From Eumeta japonica (Eukaryota > Arthropoda > Insecta > Lepidoptera > Psychidae), in the NCBI GenBank assembly GCA_005406025.1, contig BGZK01000181.1, forward strand, positions 248,001 to 312,000: DNA of 64,000 bases, read 5' to 3'. The notes beneath the pieces were generated by a model. It was not told the DNA's origin. It did no database searches and saw nothing but the letters and a program-made list of their open reading frames with translations. The position numbers and the translations under genes were made by a program. Below, piece after piece: positions 1 through 13,019 of this stretch. Numbering within the stretch: position 1 is the stretch's first letter; each line of letters begins with the position of its first letter.

Positions 1-394
1 TTAAAATAAAATTTGTGTTCCGCGTTATCTTTTAACGGTTGTTAAGATAAAACTTTTAAAAGCAGGACGTGGAATGCAAAGTTAATTTTAAAAGTGACTT
101 TTGTTAAAAGGCATTTTAAGAGATGCTGCAAGAGGCCCAGTCGGTTAATGGTATTTGGTTTTATAGCGTTTATATTAAGTGTATTGTTTGTGCTAGTGGC
201 TAACGGTGTACGTGATTTCTTTTCAGATTTATTTCATATTAATCGGTAGTAGGCCATTTCCTTTATTACTGTATAAAAATGACTAGTTTTTGATTGTGGC
301 TTTATTGTGATAATAAAATGAGTTTCTACACCTTTTGTTTTGATTCTATTTTTAATTCCAATCCGTTTGTTTTTACGTTGTCTTAATATCTGGT

Positions 395-590
395 CACGAA
401 TCTGTTCCGGTTATGCTCTAGCTCTCGTGCTCGCTTTCCCTTTGGCCTGCTCCGTCCCTGATGTCACTCCCGAGTTACCATGTTCAATCCTAGTTCCGAT
501 ATCTGTCCCAGCGTTTGTTCCAGTCACTGTCTCGAACTCAGTTCCGATCAAAGCTCCGATCCCGGTCACCGTTCCCTTCATATGTTTTAA
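395..590. repeat. diverged 12-bp minisatellite
   Basis: The stretch is built from imperfect 12-base units of the type GTTCCGATCNNN. Translated on the plus strand, this gives a four-residue rhythm (VPIS, VPAF, VPVT, VSNS, VPIK), so the open frames on both strands here come from the repeat, not from a gene. The same unit recurs near 2390, 20380, 36395 and 58965. Confidence 0.7.
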
Positions 591-599
591 ATTTAAAGG

Positions 600-3500
600 A
601 AATCCCTGATTCACTTTTGATTTTTATCCTAAATTATATTTTGTTATACCAATATGTTTTTTTTGTCTTACTATACACCGTAACACACTTCTTCTATATC
701 TGCATGAATTCGCTCGTTATTAAAAATTGTTCGTTTTCTTAACACCAAGATTTTACAATGCAACGCCGTCAATAGTGTATTAGTCGTCCCCGCAAAATTA
801 TATCAATTGATTTCGTCGTAATGATACAATTACTTTAGTGCTTTGACGACGGTTATGCCGCTCAGTGAAAGACCACAGTCATAACAACTACAACCACAAT
901 CTATCAATAAAACGCGTATGCCGTTTTCTGCCCAATATTTTTTATACCTATATATGCACACACACTATTTAAGTTCTGTAGTAACTGACTTATTCTAGAT
1001 TAATCACAAACATTGGAATCATAAAAATGCTGCCAAAGAGGCAATCTATGCCGCAATCCTATTTCGTATTGTCTTATCGACGTCTACTAAATCTCATGTT
1101 TACAACTTTTCGACTACTTGCGTACTTTTTGTCATCTCACAATATGTTTTCCATTTAGAAAACACATCTGTATTACTAATGATTGTCCTTGATTGACTAA
1201 ATTAAGACGTGATACGTGATACAATTGCTGAAACGGGAACATATTGGTATGAAGTCAACAACTTACGAGATCGCTATTGATGATTCTTAATATCGAGAAA
1301 ATATATCAATAGGCAACAGCACTGGAGGGAGAGTCGCCTTTCCATTGCTCACACATCGATACTCACAGATACGTACCGCGGGTATTCGATAAATATGCTG
1401 TAACCCTAGAAAACCAATTAATAAAGGGTCATCGATGTTGAACACTTCAATATATTTTTTGGTTTTGTGTAAATCCTCAAGAAAGTTACATCGAATATTT
1501 GTATCGTGTAGTAATAATCTCGCGGCCGGCGCCAGCGCTGGCTTCCTGCCAAACGGCCGTACGTAAACCCTAAATAATAACAAAAAATTATTATCTAGAT
1601 ATACGGCTCGATCCATAACATATTTTCTCTGTATGATCTATAATATTTAGGGTAAGTGAACATAAACACTATAAAAGTTTCGATATAAACGGCCATCATG
1701 TTTGTAATAGTGATGGCAGTGAATATATGTATATCGATTAGCGTCGTTGGCTACTCTTTGATGTAGAGGTCGCCGCCGTTCTCTGTCAAAGCCGCCTGTC
1801 TTTAACAAAATGTGGAATTACAGTTTTGTTGCACTCTACCGGAAACAGCGGAAATAGCCAAACGGCGGAGCAGCGGTAGCGTGTGAGCTCGTTTAGATCG
1901 ACGATGCTGAATACAAGTATGAACTACTTTGTATAGGTATCAGAGCGTTTAATTTTCTGTGTGTAGATCTATACCTTTTTCTGACGAAAGTCACCAAAAA
2001 TACTGACCTGGACTGCGAGTACTATGGTCGCCTTAGGCACTCCTACGTTCCAGTGAGACCGCTAACTTCTGTTTTCTAATTTCCTTTCTGTCCTTATCTA
2101 ACTTAAATGAAATTTTGTTTGAATACATGTGTGCGTGTGTGCATACTGATTGCGTGTGTGTAGAAGGCGATCGGATGTTTGTGTGGGCGTATGTGTGTGA
2201 TCGCGAGTATTCGTTTCTTTTCATTATTTTTGGTTTTGATAGGTCAAAATTAACTTAATTCTACTAGCGTACAATTTCGTTGAAGTTTTCTGGCTGGTTG
2301 CCGTTTATGAAAGACTGGCTTTCGCCCGAGGCCCTGCCCGCATGGATTTATAATGGAGTCTTTCATTTCTATATCGACCGATCACGCTATCAGCCATGAT
2401 CCCGATCTAGTTCCCGTTCTTGATTCTGGTCCTCATTCCGACCTTGATTCCGATTTTGGTCTCAATAAAGATACCCGTTATACCTTAGATTTTATTTGAA
2501 TTAAATTATCCCCGAAGACCCCACACTCTTACACGAAAGACATACATGCTGCCCCTAATTTTTATTATTGTGGAAAGATCTTGCTCACGCTTTTAATCTC
2601 GGCTCTATCTTGCAAGTGATTCCGATCCCGAGCTGATGTTGGACTTAACTCTCTCTCTTGAACATTGTTGATACCAATAACGAATTGGCTTAGTAAGCCG
2701 TAAGCTATATCACCTTTGTAATTTACAGCCTTTGTCTTATTCTGATGATCATTTATAATATTATGAAGTTTCATCAAAATCTATCTAGTAGTTTTTACGT
2801 GAAAGCTTAAAAAACATTGTTCTGTACACACTAAAGAATTTTCGTGTTAGCAATATTACTAAGAATTAGACAGCGGAGCTTGGCCGTATGGAACGCATGG
2901 GTCCATATTGCGCTTTTGTTAGAGAACATATGAGTGTCATTATGATGATAGCCTCTTTTTGATTCTTCTTTATTTATTTTAATTGCACACACAGATTTTA
3001 TTTCGCTTTTTTCATCGTGAAATGGCGTTCATTGGTAAAAAGTCTTGAGATAAATTGTGATTTTTAATGCACAAACGTCAGAGACATGTGATCTACTTTG
3101 CGATCCTGCAAGAAATATGTTGTTTGTGTTTTTAAATTAATTTGACTTTGCTTTTAAATTTACATGAGTAAACCATTCTTTTGAAGTCGAGTAACATTAA
3201 GTCGGTTAAAAAAAGTCTGCTAATCCCATACCAATATCGATGTTTATCTGTCTATAAACTGAATGCAAAAACGATGTCAAACGCTTATGTATTTTATGTT
3301 CCACAATTTTTTACATGCATAATATTCGGTTTCGCTAAATGAAAGTTACCGCGGACGCTGTATTTTGTTTTAAAACACATTGTAGATGCCTAAGAAAGTC
3401 ATATGAATGATGTCTGGATGTGTTTGTGTCGGATATATAATTGTAATTTTATTGTGCTAATGATGATTTAAATGGATTAATTTAATAATATCTACGCAAT

Positions 3501-4290
3501 AAAATACATAATGGCGCTACATACAAAATGGAAATGGGGGTCCTGAAGAATGGATATCAATGACTTATCGTATTTGGTGGAGAAAATTTCCGCCATATTG
3601 TTACTATGTCGGCCACCACATGAACGTCACTACAACGGTGATGCTGATTTACTAAAGCTACTTTCAATATTATACGCCATTGTTGAGAGAGAGCTGCTGA
3701 TATGCGAATAACATTTTTTTATACTAAGGGGATTTGGACCAATTAAAATCTAGAAATAATCTAAAAGCTTATTTCAAGGAGATCTAGTTTCTTACTGTAA
3801 AATATCAGTTTATTTATGACAATGTTAGATATGTATGCAAAAATGTTTATGCTTTGCCAAAAGTGAGCGACTTCTATACCATCAAAATAAACGAAATAAT
3901 GTGCTCTTTTATGGGTGATTGTACTCGTATAGAAGAAAATGTATCGGAACTCAGCTTATCAAAGAGCCTGTTATTGAGTCGAGGAGTATTTAAATTATAA
4001 TAATGCTTGGACTTTGAAGATAATATTACCTGAACTTAAATTTCCAGACACGAAAAAAGAAAAAGATAGTTATTTACGGGAATTGAAACCTTAATTTGCA
4101 TCTCAATTTATATGCTAACATTTTAAATAGGTAATAAATGATTTTAAAATATTAAATAGGGGAAAATTTGTTTCGTATTTTATAAGTAAAAAGTTGCAGT
4201 AAATCTCTATGGTTGTGCTCTTTGCATCTGCATAGTTTTGATACCATTAAATAGATGACATTAAAACATAAATAAAACTAAAAAGTAAAA
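600..4290. other. no gene seen; AT-rich flank with simple repeats
   Basis: I see no supported gene. Contents: a TG-rich purine/pyrimidine tract at about 2125-2205, another patch of the 12-bp CCGATT-type minisatellite at about 2390-2480 with a short trace at 2610-2645, and otherwise AT-rich sequence. A 109-codon open frame on the minus strand (1287-1616) has no recognisable domain. Bases 53-135 weakly resemble 7088-7160, perhaps an old dispersed repeat. Confidence 0.5.
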
Positions 4291-4959
4291 ACGGGGTCCC
4301 ACCATTTTTCTATTGTTTTTCTGTTCACCAAAATGAAAGAATCTAACGTAGAAATTCGGTACATTTTGAAGTTTTATTACAAAAAAAAGAAAAATGCGAC
4401 ATAACCTGCGAGAAAATTTATGAAACTTGTGGACCTAATGCAGTGTCGGTTAGAATAGTACGAAACTGGTTCAAGCGTTTACAGTCCGGCGATTTTGATA
4501 TCAAAGATGAACCTCGCTCCGGTCGACCTGTTACGGACAAAGTTGATAACATTTTGGAAAAAGTAGAACAAGATCGGATATTAGTTTTTTACGACAAAGC
4601 TGAAGAAATGGGCACAAAACAAATTTGATCTAATTGAAAAAGCTGGATGTACATAAAAGCTCGATACTTGGGTCCTACACTAGCTCACTGAAAGAAATCT
4701 AATGAGTAGTGTACTCATTTGCTATTCTCTATTGAAACTAAATGAAACGGAATCGTTTTTAAAAGATTGGTCGCTAGTGATAAAAAACGAATTACCTGCA
4801 ACAAGAACTTGCGAAGAAGATCATGGTCAAAAGGTAAGCAAGGTCCGTAGACTATACCGAAACCCGGATCAACTTGCAATAAGTCGATGCCATGTGTATG
4901 GTGTAATTTGAGGAGCATTATTCATTATGAATTTTTACTGATAAGAAAAATCTCCAATT

Positions 4960-6370
4960 CAAATTTCATTCATCCATTGACCTTGTGCAACATATTTTTG
5001 GAGCCTGGGAGCATTTGCAAGATGCAATTGGCGTATTTTGCGATCTCATTGCATGTGATTGTGTTTATCTTGAAACTCTGATTGGGAAACTACGTCACTA
5101 TGGAGTAACAGGCCGGGCATTCGACTTTCTGAAGTCGTATTTGAGTAACATGGTTCAGAGAGTTGGTGTCAATGACCTGAGATCGTCTGGGTATATAGTC
5201 TACATGGGTGTACCATAGGAATCAATTGTTGGTCCCTTTCTTTTTTTAGTCTACGTAAATGATTTACCTAGCCTTGTTAAGGATGTTCGTGAGATTGTAC
5301 TGTACGCAGATGATACTTCTTTGTTATTCAAAATTAAAAGACAACAGCCCACTTATAACAATGTGAACAATGCTATCTCTAAGATAGAGAAATGGTTTGC
5401 TGCAAATAATTTACTTCTTAATGAAATAAAAACAAAATATATTAGATTCTCACTACCAAATGTAAAACATGGATCTGGAACTATTTTAGTACGTAACAAA
5501 GAATTGGAGCTTGTTAAGGATACCGTGTTCCTGGGAATTACTTTAGATAACAGGTTTCAATGGGTCCTCGTATAAGTAAGTTGGCGAAAAAACTTAATTC
5601 TGCCGCCTATGCAGTCAAAAAAAGAAATTTATCAGACGTCGAAACTGCCAGATTGGTATATTTTGGCTATGTCCATAGCCTGATGTCGTATGGCATCTTG
5701 TTCTGGGGAAACGCCGCGAATAGTCATAGAATTTTCGTGCCGCAGACGCCGGCCGCTCGCGCGATTCACAGGCTCGGACCTCGTGCATCTCATTGAAGTA
5801 AGTTTAGAGAAATTGTCATCTTAACCTTGACATCTCAATTCATTTATGAAAATTTATTATATGTAAAAAAAAATTTAGAAATGTTTAAAAGAAATATTAG
5901 TCGACGTAAACTCAATACCAATAAAAATAAACTGATTTCACATGTTAGTCGACTAACATGTGACTACAGTCACAAATTCATTTAGAGGGGCTCTGTGTAC
6001 GCATATTTTATAAGGTTCCTGTAGATATACAAGATTTATCCCTATATAAATTTAAGAGTGTTATTAAACAATCACTCAGTAAAAAAGGATATTGTAAAAT
6101 TTCTGAATATTTAGAAGACAAATATCCATGGGCATATAAGCGGCTCGACTTCTTACCGTGCTGTTTCGTCCTTAAAGGTTTTATATTTGTTTTGGCTATG
6201 TATGAGCAAATTAGAAAAAAGATACCCTTGAGATTCTTGCTCGTTCTTCTTGAGGGAAAACTGCTATCCGAACGAGCGGTAAAGTGTAAATTCGCAAAAA
6301 ATTTTGACATATTTCAACTGTTATTTTGTAACCGAAGAAATAATGATATTTTGAATTTGAAAAAAAAAAT
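4960..6370 (+). mobile_element. Jockey-like LINE copy A, 5'-truncated
   Basis: The insert covers the reverse transcriptase from the middle of the domain to the 3' end. Visible parts are AIGVFCDL (4.98-5.05 kb), the catalytic box YADDTSLLFK (YADD codons 5303-5314, intact), ISKIEKWFAANNLLLN, and the C-terminal SYGILFWGNAA-HRIFV region. An in-frame stop replaces a Gln in the VP-GS motif near 5217, and a frameshift lies near 5560. The 3' end is an A-run at 6357-6369. Flanking mariner sequence resembles itself on both sides (aattcaaatttcat, aatttggatttcta), a plausible decayed target-site duplication. The gap to the 6.75 kb LINE scrap (6530-6750) shows nothing. Confidence 0.8.
5938..5963. repeat. 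perfect 26-bp palindrome
   Basis: The 13-base arm TCACATGTTAGTC is followed directly by its reverse complement, with no loop. It sits in the 3' part of LINE copy A. The matching stretches of other copies (near 6886-6906 and 10810-10835) are not palindromic, so it formed in this copy. Confidence 0.85.
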
Positions 6371-6502
6371 GAATTTGGATTTCTACTATAGCTTATGAGA
6401 TAAACAAAAAGTAGAGAAAAAACGGCCAGAATCGATCAACGGTATCGCATCGCACACATCTTTAGTCAATCAGCGAATATTGAGAGTTTGATTGGGAAGT
6501 GT

Positions 6503-6529
6503 TAATGCATCCACCTTATGGATGCATTA
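6503..6529. repeat. 10-bp perfect hairpin
   Basis: TAATGCATCC and GGATGCATTA flank a 7-base spacer. The left arm is part of the mariner reading frame (MHPP), so the structure probably arose where the mariner homology breaks off. Confidence 0.7.
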
Positions 6530-6749
6530 GGTTGACGTATGCAATTGTTAATGCACCAAACGTGTCCTTGTTTCCCCAAATTTTCACCTGTTTCATTTTC
6601 CTCAGAATTTTTGAGGTAGCGTTAGGTTGATATAAAGAGAGGACTGTCAAAATTATTTGTCGTAGTTTTTTATCAGAAGTCCCAAAATTTCCATAGCAAG
6701 GGGATTATGTCTCTACCTATAAAAAAAATGTCATATGTAGATTATAATT

Positions 6750-7480
6750 AAATACAAATACAATGTGATGAAAAACTTTCTTGATTTTGTATATAAAATA
6801 CGAAAAAACCTTTTTTTCGACTTTATTTTTAAAAGGAATAGCGATCGACATAAACTTACGGTATCAAAAATAAAAATATACTGTGTTTTCACGTTAGTAG
6901 ACTATGCTGTCATGGTTTCAGAGGGCTCTGTGTGCACTTATTCAATGAGGTACCTCTGAATGTATAACATTTAGAGCCTCCGCCACTATCTCATTGAACA
7001 AACAACTAACAACTCAACTAACATTCAACAAAAAGGCATTTTTAAAATAAAATAGTCAGTTGTTCGGGCTAAAACCCGTTAAAAAGAAGACATAGAACGC
7101 TAAATTTATTTTAATAGTGACTTTAAGTTAAAAGAGACTCTAAAAGAAGGTCATGGAAGTGGTCCTTAAATAAATTTAAGAGGAGTATTTTTAGCAATAG
7201 AAGCAAATATTTGGTGAAATATGGTGTTATACAATTTTCGTGTATTTAGACGACAAAAACATTTATGGATATAACCAGCTCATGTTATTACCCGGTTGTT
7301 TCATTCTGTAATTGTTTTGTATTTATTTTGGTTGTGTATATTAAAATTAAAAATACCTGTCTTGGAATGCCATATTCGTTGTTATTAAGGGATAACTGCC
7401 TTCAAAGTGGTAAAACATAAATTCATATAATACGTATCATGACTTATTTCAAGTGTTATATAATAACTTATGAAATAAAG
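6750..7480 (+). mobile_element. 3' fragment of the same Jockey-like LINE (copy D)
   Basis: Bases about 6750-6962 and 7160-7480 parallel the 3' part of LINE copy A: the block around GGGCTCTGTG (6918), then TAAATTTAAGAGG, ATTTAGACGAC and CATTTATGGATATAACC. A 200-base stretch (about 6963-7160) has no counterpart in copy A and is probably an insertion. No coding potential remains. Confidence 0.6.
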
Positions 7481-9960
7481 GTATTTAGAATTAAAAATAA
7501 AAACCTGAGTGGTCACTTGTCGATTCTTCTCCTTCGTGAATTTGCATGAACTAATTAATGCTAAAAAAACCATGAAGAAAGTTAATTTTTTTTTTCTTTA
7601 TTTAGTAACATGCGTAAGGGCGATATTTTTACCGTTTTTTAGGATTCTTGGTAAAACAGCGACTTAAGCTCCATAAATCGATTAAATCGCGTGGATATTG
7701 AACTTCGTTTATTGCGTTCGATCGAGCTTTAGGGTATAACGATCGTTTTTCGAAGTGAAGAAATGTTAATGTAAAAATGATAGACTTTCGTGTCGGCCGT
7801 CGTGAATCAACGTAACGCCGGGCGCTCGCGTTGTCTCACGTCGTCGGCAAATTGGCCGCGTGATGCCTGTGGATTCAGTCGACACGTAAACGTCCTCGTG
7901 GTCACTAGGGAATTTGAAGAAACAATTACAGAGCTGAAGGGCTTTTCGGGGTAAAGTTCACGGCGGTGGAGCTAGCTAATTTATTAACTCAGTATTTCAA
8001 TTGAATGATATTGAAGATTTTGTGTCGTTGTAATTGTAAGTCATATAAATTTACCTTCATTCAAAGTAGTCTAAAATAAATATAACAAAATATGTACGAA
8101 TTGAAATACAAAAAGACAATAGCTTCAATTGCAAATTACAACTTATTATTTCGGTGGGCTGAGGCGGTAATGCCTAATACGATCCATTACGTTATGCTCA
8201 TTTTTTCCTTTTTTTTTTTGTTTAACTAACCTTTCTCCCGGCATGCAGGGAAATAAAAATATATTCTTCTCTTACTTTGAGGCGTATTGGTAGGTTTTAT
8301 GGGTCGTACATCAGCGACAGCCGTCCGCGAAGGCCTAACGCGCGTGGGCGCCGCCCGTGTGAGCCAAATGGAATTATCTGTTATTGCTGCGGAACCGATT
8401 GGCACGCAATCTCACGTCGCGCTAAATATTATTTTACTGGCGTCTTTTTTAGGCTTTTAGGAGCACTTTTTGCGAGGTGAGTCAACATACAAAAAAATAA
8501 ATGCTTCAGTCGAAGATCCTTTGAGGGATTAGGTTTGACGTGACAACGTCTTAAAGGGTGCGGCTGGGAGTCACTTATGAAAAATGTAACGCTCGGTAAC
8601 GTAACGATGAGTCACCGAACGAGGTACGTAATGCCGTCTCTCTCCCACATCAACTATGATCGGTCTGCCGCGCGTAATATTAGAATTTGTGCATAGCTTG
8701 CAAATGTATTGCAAGTTATTGTATGTATATTTGTATATAAATACGTATGTATGTGTAAAGGTAAAAATAAAATTTTGTTAATATGAAATTCAGTGCGAGA
8801 TTCTTTGTATAAATTAATGTTTTAAATATAATTCTTTGTATAAATAAATGTTTTAAATTGTTACTATTATATCATCCTCTTCCTACTATACGAATGAATA
8901 TTCACATTAAAATGATTTTACCATTCAAAGTCGTTGTCACGTAAAAAACTTTCGCCCGTATACCGACTTTACAGGCAACCAAATTTTTAGTTACATTTCT
9001 TTCTTTTTAGTAAAATTTCGGGGGAAATACATAAGGGTTAAGAACTTTAATCTTAATTAACAGTTTTTCCTTGAATGAAAATTGCAGATAAATAAACATG
9101 CATATCTAATATTTATTTAATTAATAGTAATTGTTAATTTTATAATTAACATGCAAAAAATGTATTTAGAAATAATCTAGATGGATTCGTTGAAACATTT
9201 TTAGACTGCAGATTTTTTTTTCCTAATAAAATATAGTAAAAATTTTGTAAATTGAAATTGAAATTTAATATTTTATGTTTTATTAAGTTCCTAAAAATAT
9301 GTGAAAGAAAAAATTAAATTACATTAAGAAAGATTTAAATTTTTGTATTTTCAATATTTACTCTTAAAGCAATTAAAAATGCTATTAACTGTCTATTGTA
9401 TTTTACAATTTATAAATATAAACATTTATTATTTTGTATTTGATTATGTTTTATTTTTCATTTATAACTTTTCAATTGTGTATTTGCGTGTTTGATAATT
9501 TCGTATAAACTTTATCTGAAGCGAACGAGTGTTCGATTATATTTTGATTCGCAACAGCAAAAAATTATACTTTTCTAATAATGCCAACTAGACAATTTGT
9601 AGGGTTACATAAAGTACGTAACTCGAAAATGCAATAAATATACAAGTACATCTTATAACCGCCATTACATATTCACATTCAGATGTAAAATTGCTATTAG
9701 TAAAAAAATAATAGTGAACATATTTTCTATCTAATAATAAATAATTTTCAAGCACAATCATTTTCTTATTATGACAACAAATAACAATCTCTACTAAAAT
9801 ATGTTGCCAAACAATTTATTTTATGTTGCTTCCACTGATAATTTAATTCAAAATTCATTTAATTGTAATTGTGCTAATATACTATTTCTATTAGAATAAA
9901 TGAATAAATTTTACTATTTTAGAAACTGTGGAAAAAGTAAAAGGACAAACAAAATAGACT
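7480..9960. other. no gene seen; AT-rich, with one GC-richer patch
   Basis: No supported coding sequence or recognisable element. Bases about 7790-7880 and 8280-8650 are GC-richer than the surroundings; 8690-9960 is very AT-rich and featureless. An open frame at 8277-8480 has no recognisable domain. Confidence 0.5.
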
Positions 9961-12105
9961 TAATAAAATCGGCCAAGAGCATGTCGAATCTCGCTCACTG
10001 TAGGGTTCCGAAACCGTTACTGCAAAGAAATGCACTACAGATGAAAAAACTACGTTACACTTTCTCCGTGTTTTCCTCAAATAATAGGTACAAGCACTTC
10101 GGGCGTCTATTACTACAGACACAAGTAGGGATGCCGACTATTACCGTTAACTAGTGTGAATTAAAGTGCATCATCAAAAAAAGCGTACGAACATAGCATT
10201 TGCACCCTTTTGTTGAAAAGCGCAGTTTTTCAGTAATAACTCAAAAACCGTATATCTAATCATATTCAAAATAATTTTCGTGGAAAGTATTTATTAAGCG
10301 TCAGCTTTCTTCTTTTTTATTATTTTTGGACATGCCACTTTCTGCCACTTTCGATGCAATTATTTCAGAGAATATTCAATTAGTCAAAAAAATTTCTTAG
10401 AAATTTAAAAAAAAAATTTTCAGCTTCTATTATCTGTATGGAGTGCTCAATTCAAATCCAAAATATCTTTATTTCATTGATTATAATATGTATAACACTC
10501 GAAATACGTCATAACATTTGAAGAATTGAAAATTTTATTAATTACTACCATATTTTCTAATTACTACTAATTCAGTTATCTCTCAAGAATAATGAGCAAT
10601 AAACTCGAGGATAACTCTTTTTAAACCCATTATATAAAAATAGAAAAAGTCGAGCTTATTTAACCTTAAATTATTCAGAGATTGTATAATACCTTTTCAT
10701 ACAAAGTGTTTGCTTAATAAATACTTTAAAGTTATATAAGTGTAAATTTCGTATATCGACAGGAATTGTATTGAACATGCGTATACAGAGCCCCCTAAAT
10801 GAATTTGTGACCCTATGCAGTCATGTAAACACAGTTTATAGTTATTTTTAGTATTGAAATTACGTCTATTTTTACATTCTAATTTTTTTAATGTATTAAA
10901 TTTTGATAACTAAACTGTGATGCCACAGTTTCTTTAAACTTACTTCTAAGAGAAATATGAGATCCCAGCTCGTAAGTTGCGCAAATGGCCAGCTTTTGCA
11001 AAACGAAAATTCTGTGAACATCCGCAGCATGCCTCCAAAGCAGGATGCCATATGACAGAAAGCTATAGAAACAGCTAAAATAAACCAATCTGGTGGTTTT
11101 CACATCGGACAAGTTTCTTATTTTTTTAATTGCAAATGTAGCAGAGCTAAGCCTTTTCGCCAACTCACCGATATGAGGATACCACTGAAGTTTATTACCT
11201 AAAGTCAGACTTAGGAATACAGTAGTGGCAACAAGGTCTAATTCATCGTTTGTTATTAAAATAGAACCAGATCCATTTTTTACATTCGGAAATGAGAATT
11301 TCACATATTTTGTTTCCTTCATAGTAAGAAGTAAATTATTTAGAGTAAACCATTTTTCAATTTTGGAGATAGCAATGTTCACATTATCATAATCGAGTGG
11401 ATGTCTTTTAACTTTGAATAATAAAGAGGTATAATCTGCAAGCAGTACTATCTTATGAATATCCTTAATTATATAAACTAAAAAACAGAAACGGACCGAG
11501 GACCGATCCCTGTGGCGCTTCCATGCGGACTACGGATCTAGACGATCTCATGTTATTGACATCGAGCTTCTGAATACTATTAGTGAAATATGATGCCAAT
11601 AGATCGAGTGCACAACCCGTAACTCCATAATGATGTAGCTTCCTGACCAGTGTTTCGTGATTTACACAGTCGAACTCCTTGGAGAGATCGCAAAATACTC
11701 CTATCGCATTCCGCGAATTGGGAGGATTAAAAATATTTTCAACAAGCTCAACACCAGCATCGATTGTTAAGCGACTGCGTGTAAAACCGAACTGTTTTTT
11801 GGACGTTAGATTATTACTATAAAAATGTAGTAGAAGTTGATTTAGTATCAATTTTTCAAAAATTTTACTTAACGTCGGCAGTAAGGCTTTCCCAAGAAAT
11901 ATTTATTTTTGGTAATTAACTACGAAATTAAGTAGCGGCTTATACTCCTATTAAGATACTTATACTCTAAATTCCATCAATGTATATTTTGTAGTTTTTG
12001 AGTAAAATGCCTGTGACATGCGGACAGTCGGATGAACGGACATAACGAAACTATAAGGATTCTCTTTTTGCCATTTTGGTTCGGAACCATAAAAAATCAA
12101 TTAAC
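9960..12105 (+). repeat. dispersed repeat 'E', copy 1, split by LINE B
   Basis: The 5' part (about 9960-10445) has GAGCATGTCGAA, GTAGGGTTCCGAA, a CAGATGAAAAA block and AATAACTCAAAAACCG. The 3' part (about 11890-12105) has GAAATATTTATTTTTG, GAGTAAAATGCCTGTGACAT, and ends in a CGGACnGAC-rich tract followed by CCATTTTGGTTCGGAACC. The order matches the uninterrupted copies at 18143-18860 and 48361-49008. The gap between the parts is filled by LINE copy B. No coding capacity and no clear terminal inverted repeats, so the class is unknown. Confidence 0.75.
10445..11900 (-). mobile_element. Jockey-like LINE copy B, 5'-truncated
   Basis: Read on the minus strand, it starts at about 11900 with LPTLSKIFEKLI and carries most of the palm and thumb of a non-LTR reverse transcriptase: QFGFTRSR, AIGVFCDLSKEFDCVNHET, PQGSVLGPFLF, then a second frame with ISKIEKWFTLNNLLL, SYGILLWRHAADVHRIFVLQK. 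The catalytic box reads LADY (codons 11442-11431), so the second metal-binding Asp is lost. A frameshift or stop separates the two frames near 11465. The 3' end lies near 10445, next to an AATAAAG-like stretch, inside repeat E copy 1. Confidence 0.8.
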
Positions 12106-12679
12106 CGATATTGTAGTATTTAGCACATAGTGGTATATCTGCAATAATAATTGAAAATGGGAATGGGCTTAACTTGTTTTACTATATTGAGTAATTAAGA
12201 ATGAGCATAAGGAAGAAGATGATAGCAATATATCGCTCTGCTCCGCTTTGCCCAGTGCATTGCGTCTCCGTAGCATCTAAATTTTAGATACCAATTTTTT
12301 ATAGATCTTTTAGTAACTTCGAATGTTAAGACGATAGTATGCTCTAAAGGAGTTTTGTTATTTGCATTAAAAAGTTCGACTTGTTTATTAATTTATTTGA
12401 TAAATATAATATTTTTCATGATTAGAATTAAGTGAGTTTCACGTACGTTTACTGCGTAATTTAATTTGTAAACACTATCAAAACTGATACGCTATCGCGG
12501 AACTTTTTAACGTGAAACCATTTTCATAAAGGCCCTCGGGCTTCCGTGCCGAGGCCCCGGCCGAGTTAGCGATCTAACGCTCTGGTTGTCGTCGAACATT
12601 TGCTTGTATCTCGTACCTGAGGGCCATGGCGCAAGTTAACGAGTTTATACATATAAAACTTCATTTTTATATAAAGTAT

Positions 12680-12990
12680 ATACTTGAATATATATCCATT
12701 TCACCATGAAAACTGGCATTTATACATAATTTTTCATTGGAGAAGGTTTTTGTGCTATCCCATTTGTTGTAAGTTCTCAACAGTTAGCGTTGAAAATATC
12801 AACTTCTATACCTTTCAACCAATCACCATGAGAATTAGCATGAGTAAGTATTTTTTCGAGGAATATTTGTTTGCTCTTTGTTGTAACTTCCCACCAGGAG
12901 GCGCTGCAGTATACAAACTTCTGTACCATTCAACCGATCGCCATAAAAACTGGTACGCTACTGTACTTGAACACATCTGCGGTATTTATA
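12680..12990. repeat. two diverged tandem units of about 135 bp
   Basis: The blocks around 12700, 12820 and 12930 share the order CAACCAATCACCATGA / CAACCGATCGCCATAA, AACTGGCA/TAGCAT/CTGGTA, and TTGTTGTAA-TTC. They look like degenerate units of one repeat, with no coding capacity. A short GC-rich patch precedes them at 12530-12630. Confidence 0.5.
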
Positions 12991-13019
12991 ATTATAAAAT
13001 AAAATAACTTTTGTTTTTT

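Larger units (their letters stand above)
4333..6517 (+). pseudogene. mariner-family transposase pseudogene, split by a LINE
   Basis: This is a decayed cut-and-paste transposase in two blocks, 4333-4957 and about 6371-6517. The first block starts with MKESNVEIRYILKF and continues, after a frameshift near 4395 (A-rich run), with the mariner helix-turn-helix region (VRNWFKRLQSGDFDIKDEPR, then SGRPVTD). Further frameshifts and stops follow, but SFLK, RRSWSK-like and MPCVWCN-RSIIHYE stretches match the mariner catalytic core order. The second block reads KRPESINGI, HTS and DWEVLMHPPY, which precedes the last catalytic Asp in intact mariners. The sequence between (about 4960-6370) is a Jockey-like LINE inserted into the transposase. 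No terminal inverted repeats were identified. The copy cannot make active protein. Confidence 0.75.

Noticed and set aside
340..609. Open frame with hydrophobic, Val-Pro-rich product
   Set aside because: The periodic VPxx pattern comes from the 12-bp minisatellite; both strands are open for the same reason.
1287..1616. 109-codon open frame on the minus strand
   Set aside because: No domain, no splice or codon-use support, and one frame of this length is expected by chance in 64 kb.
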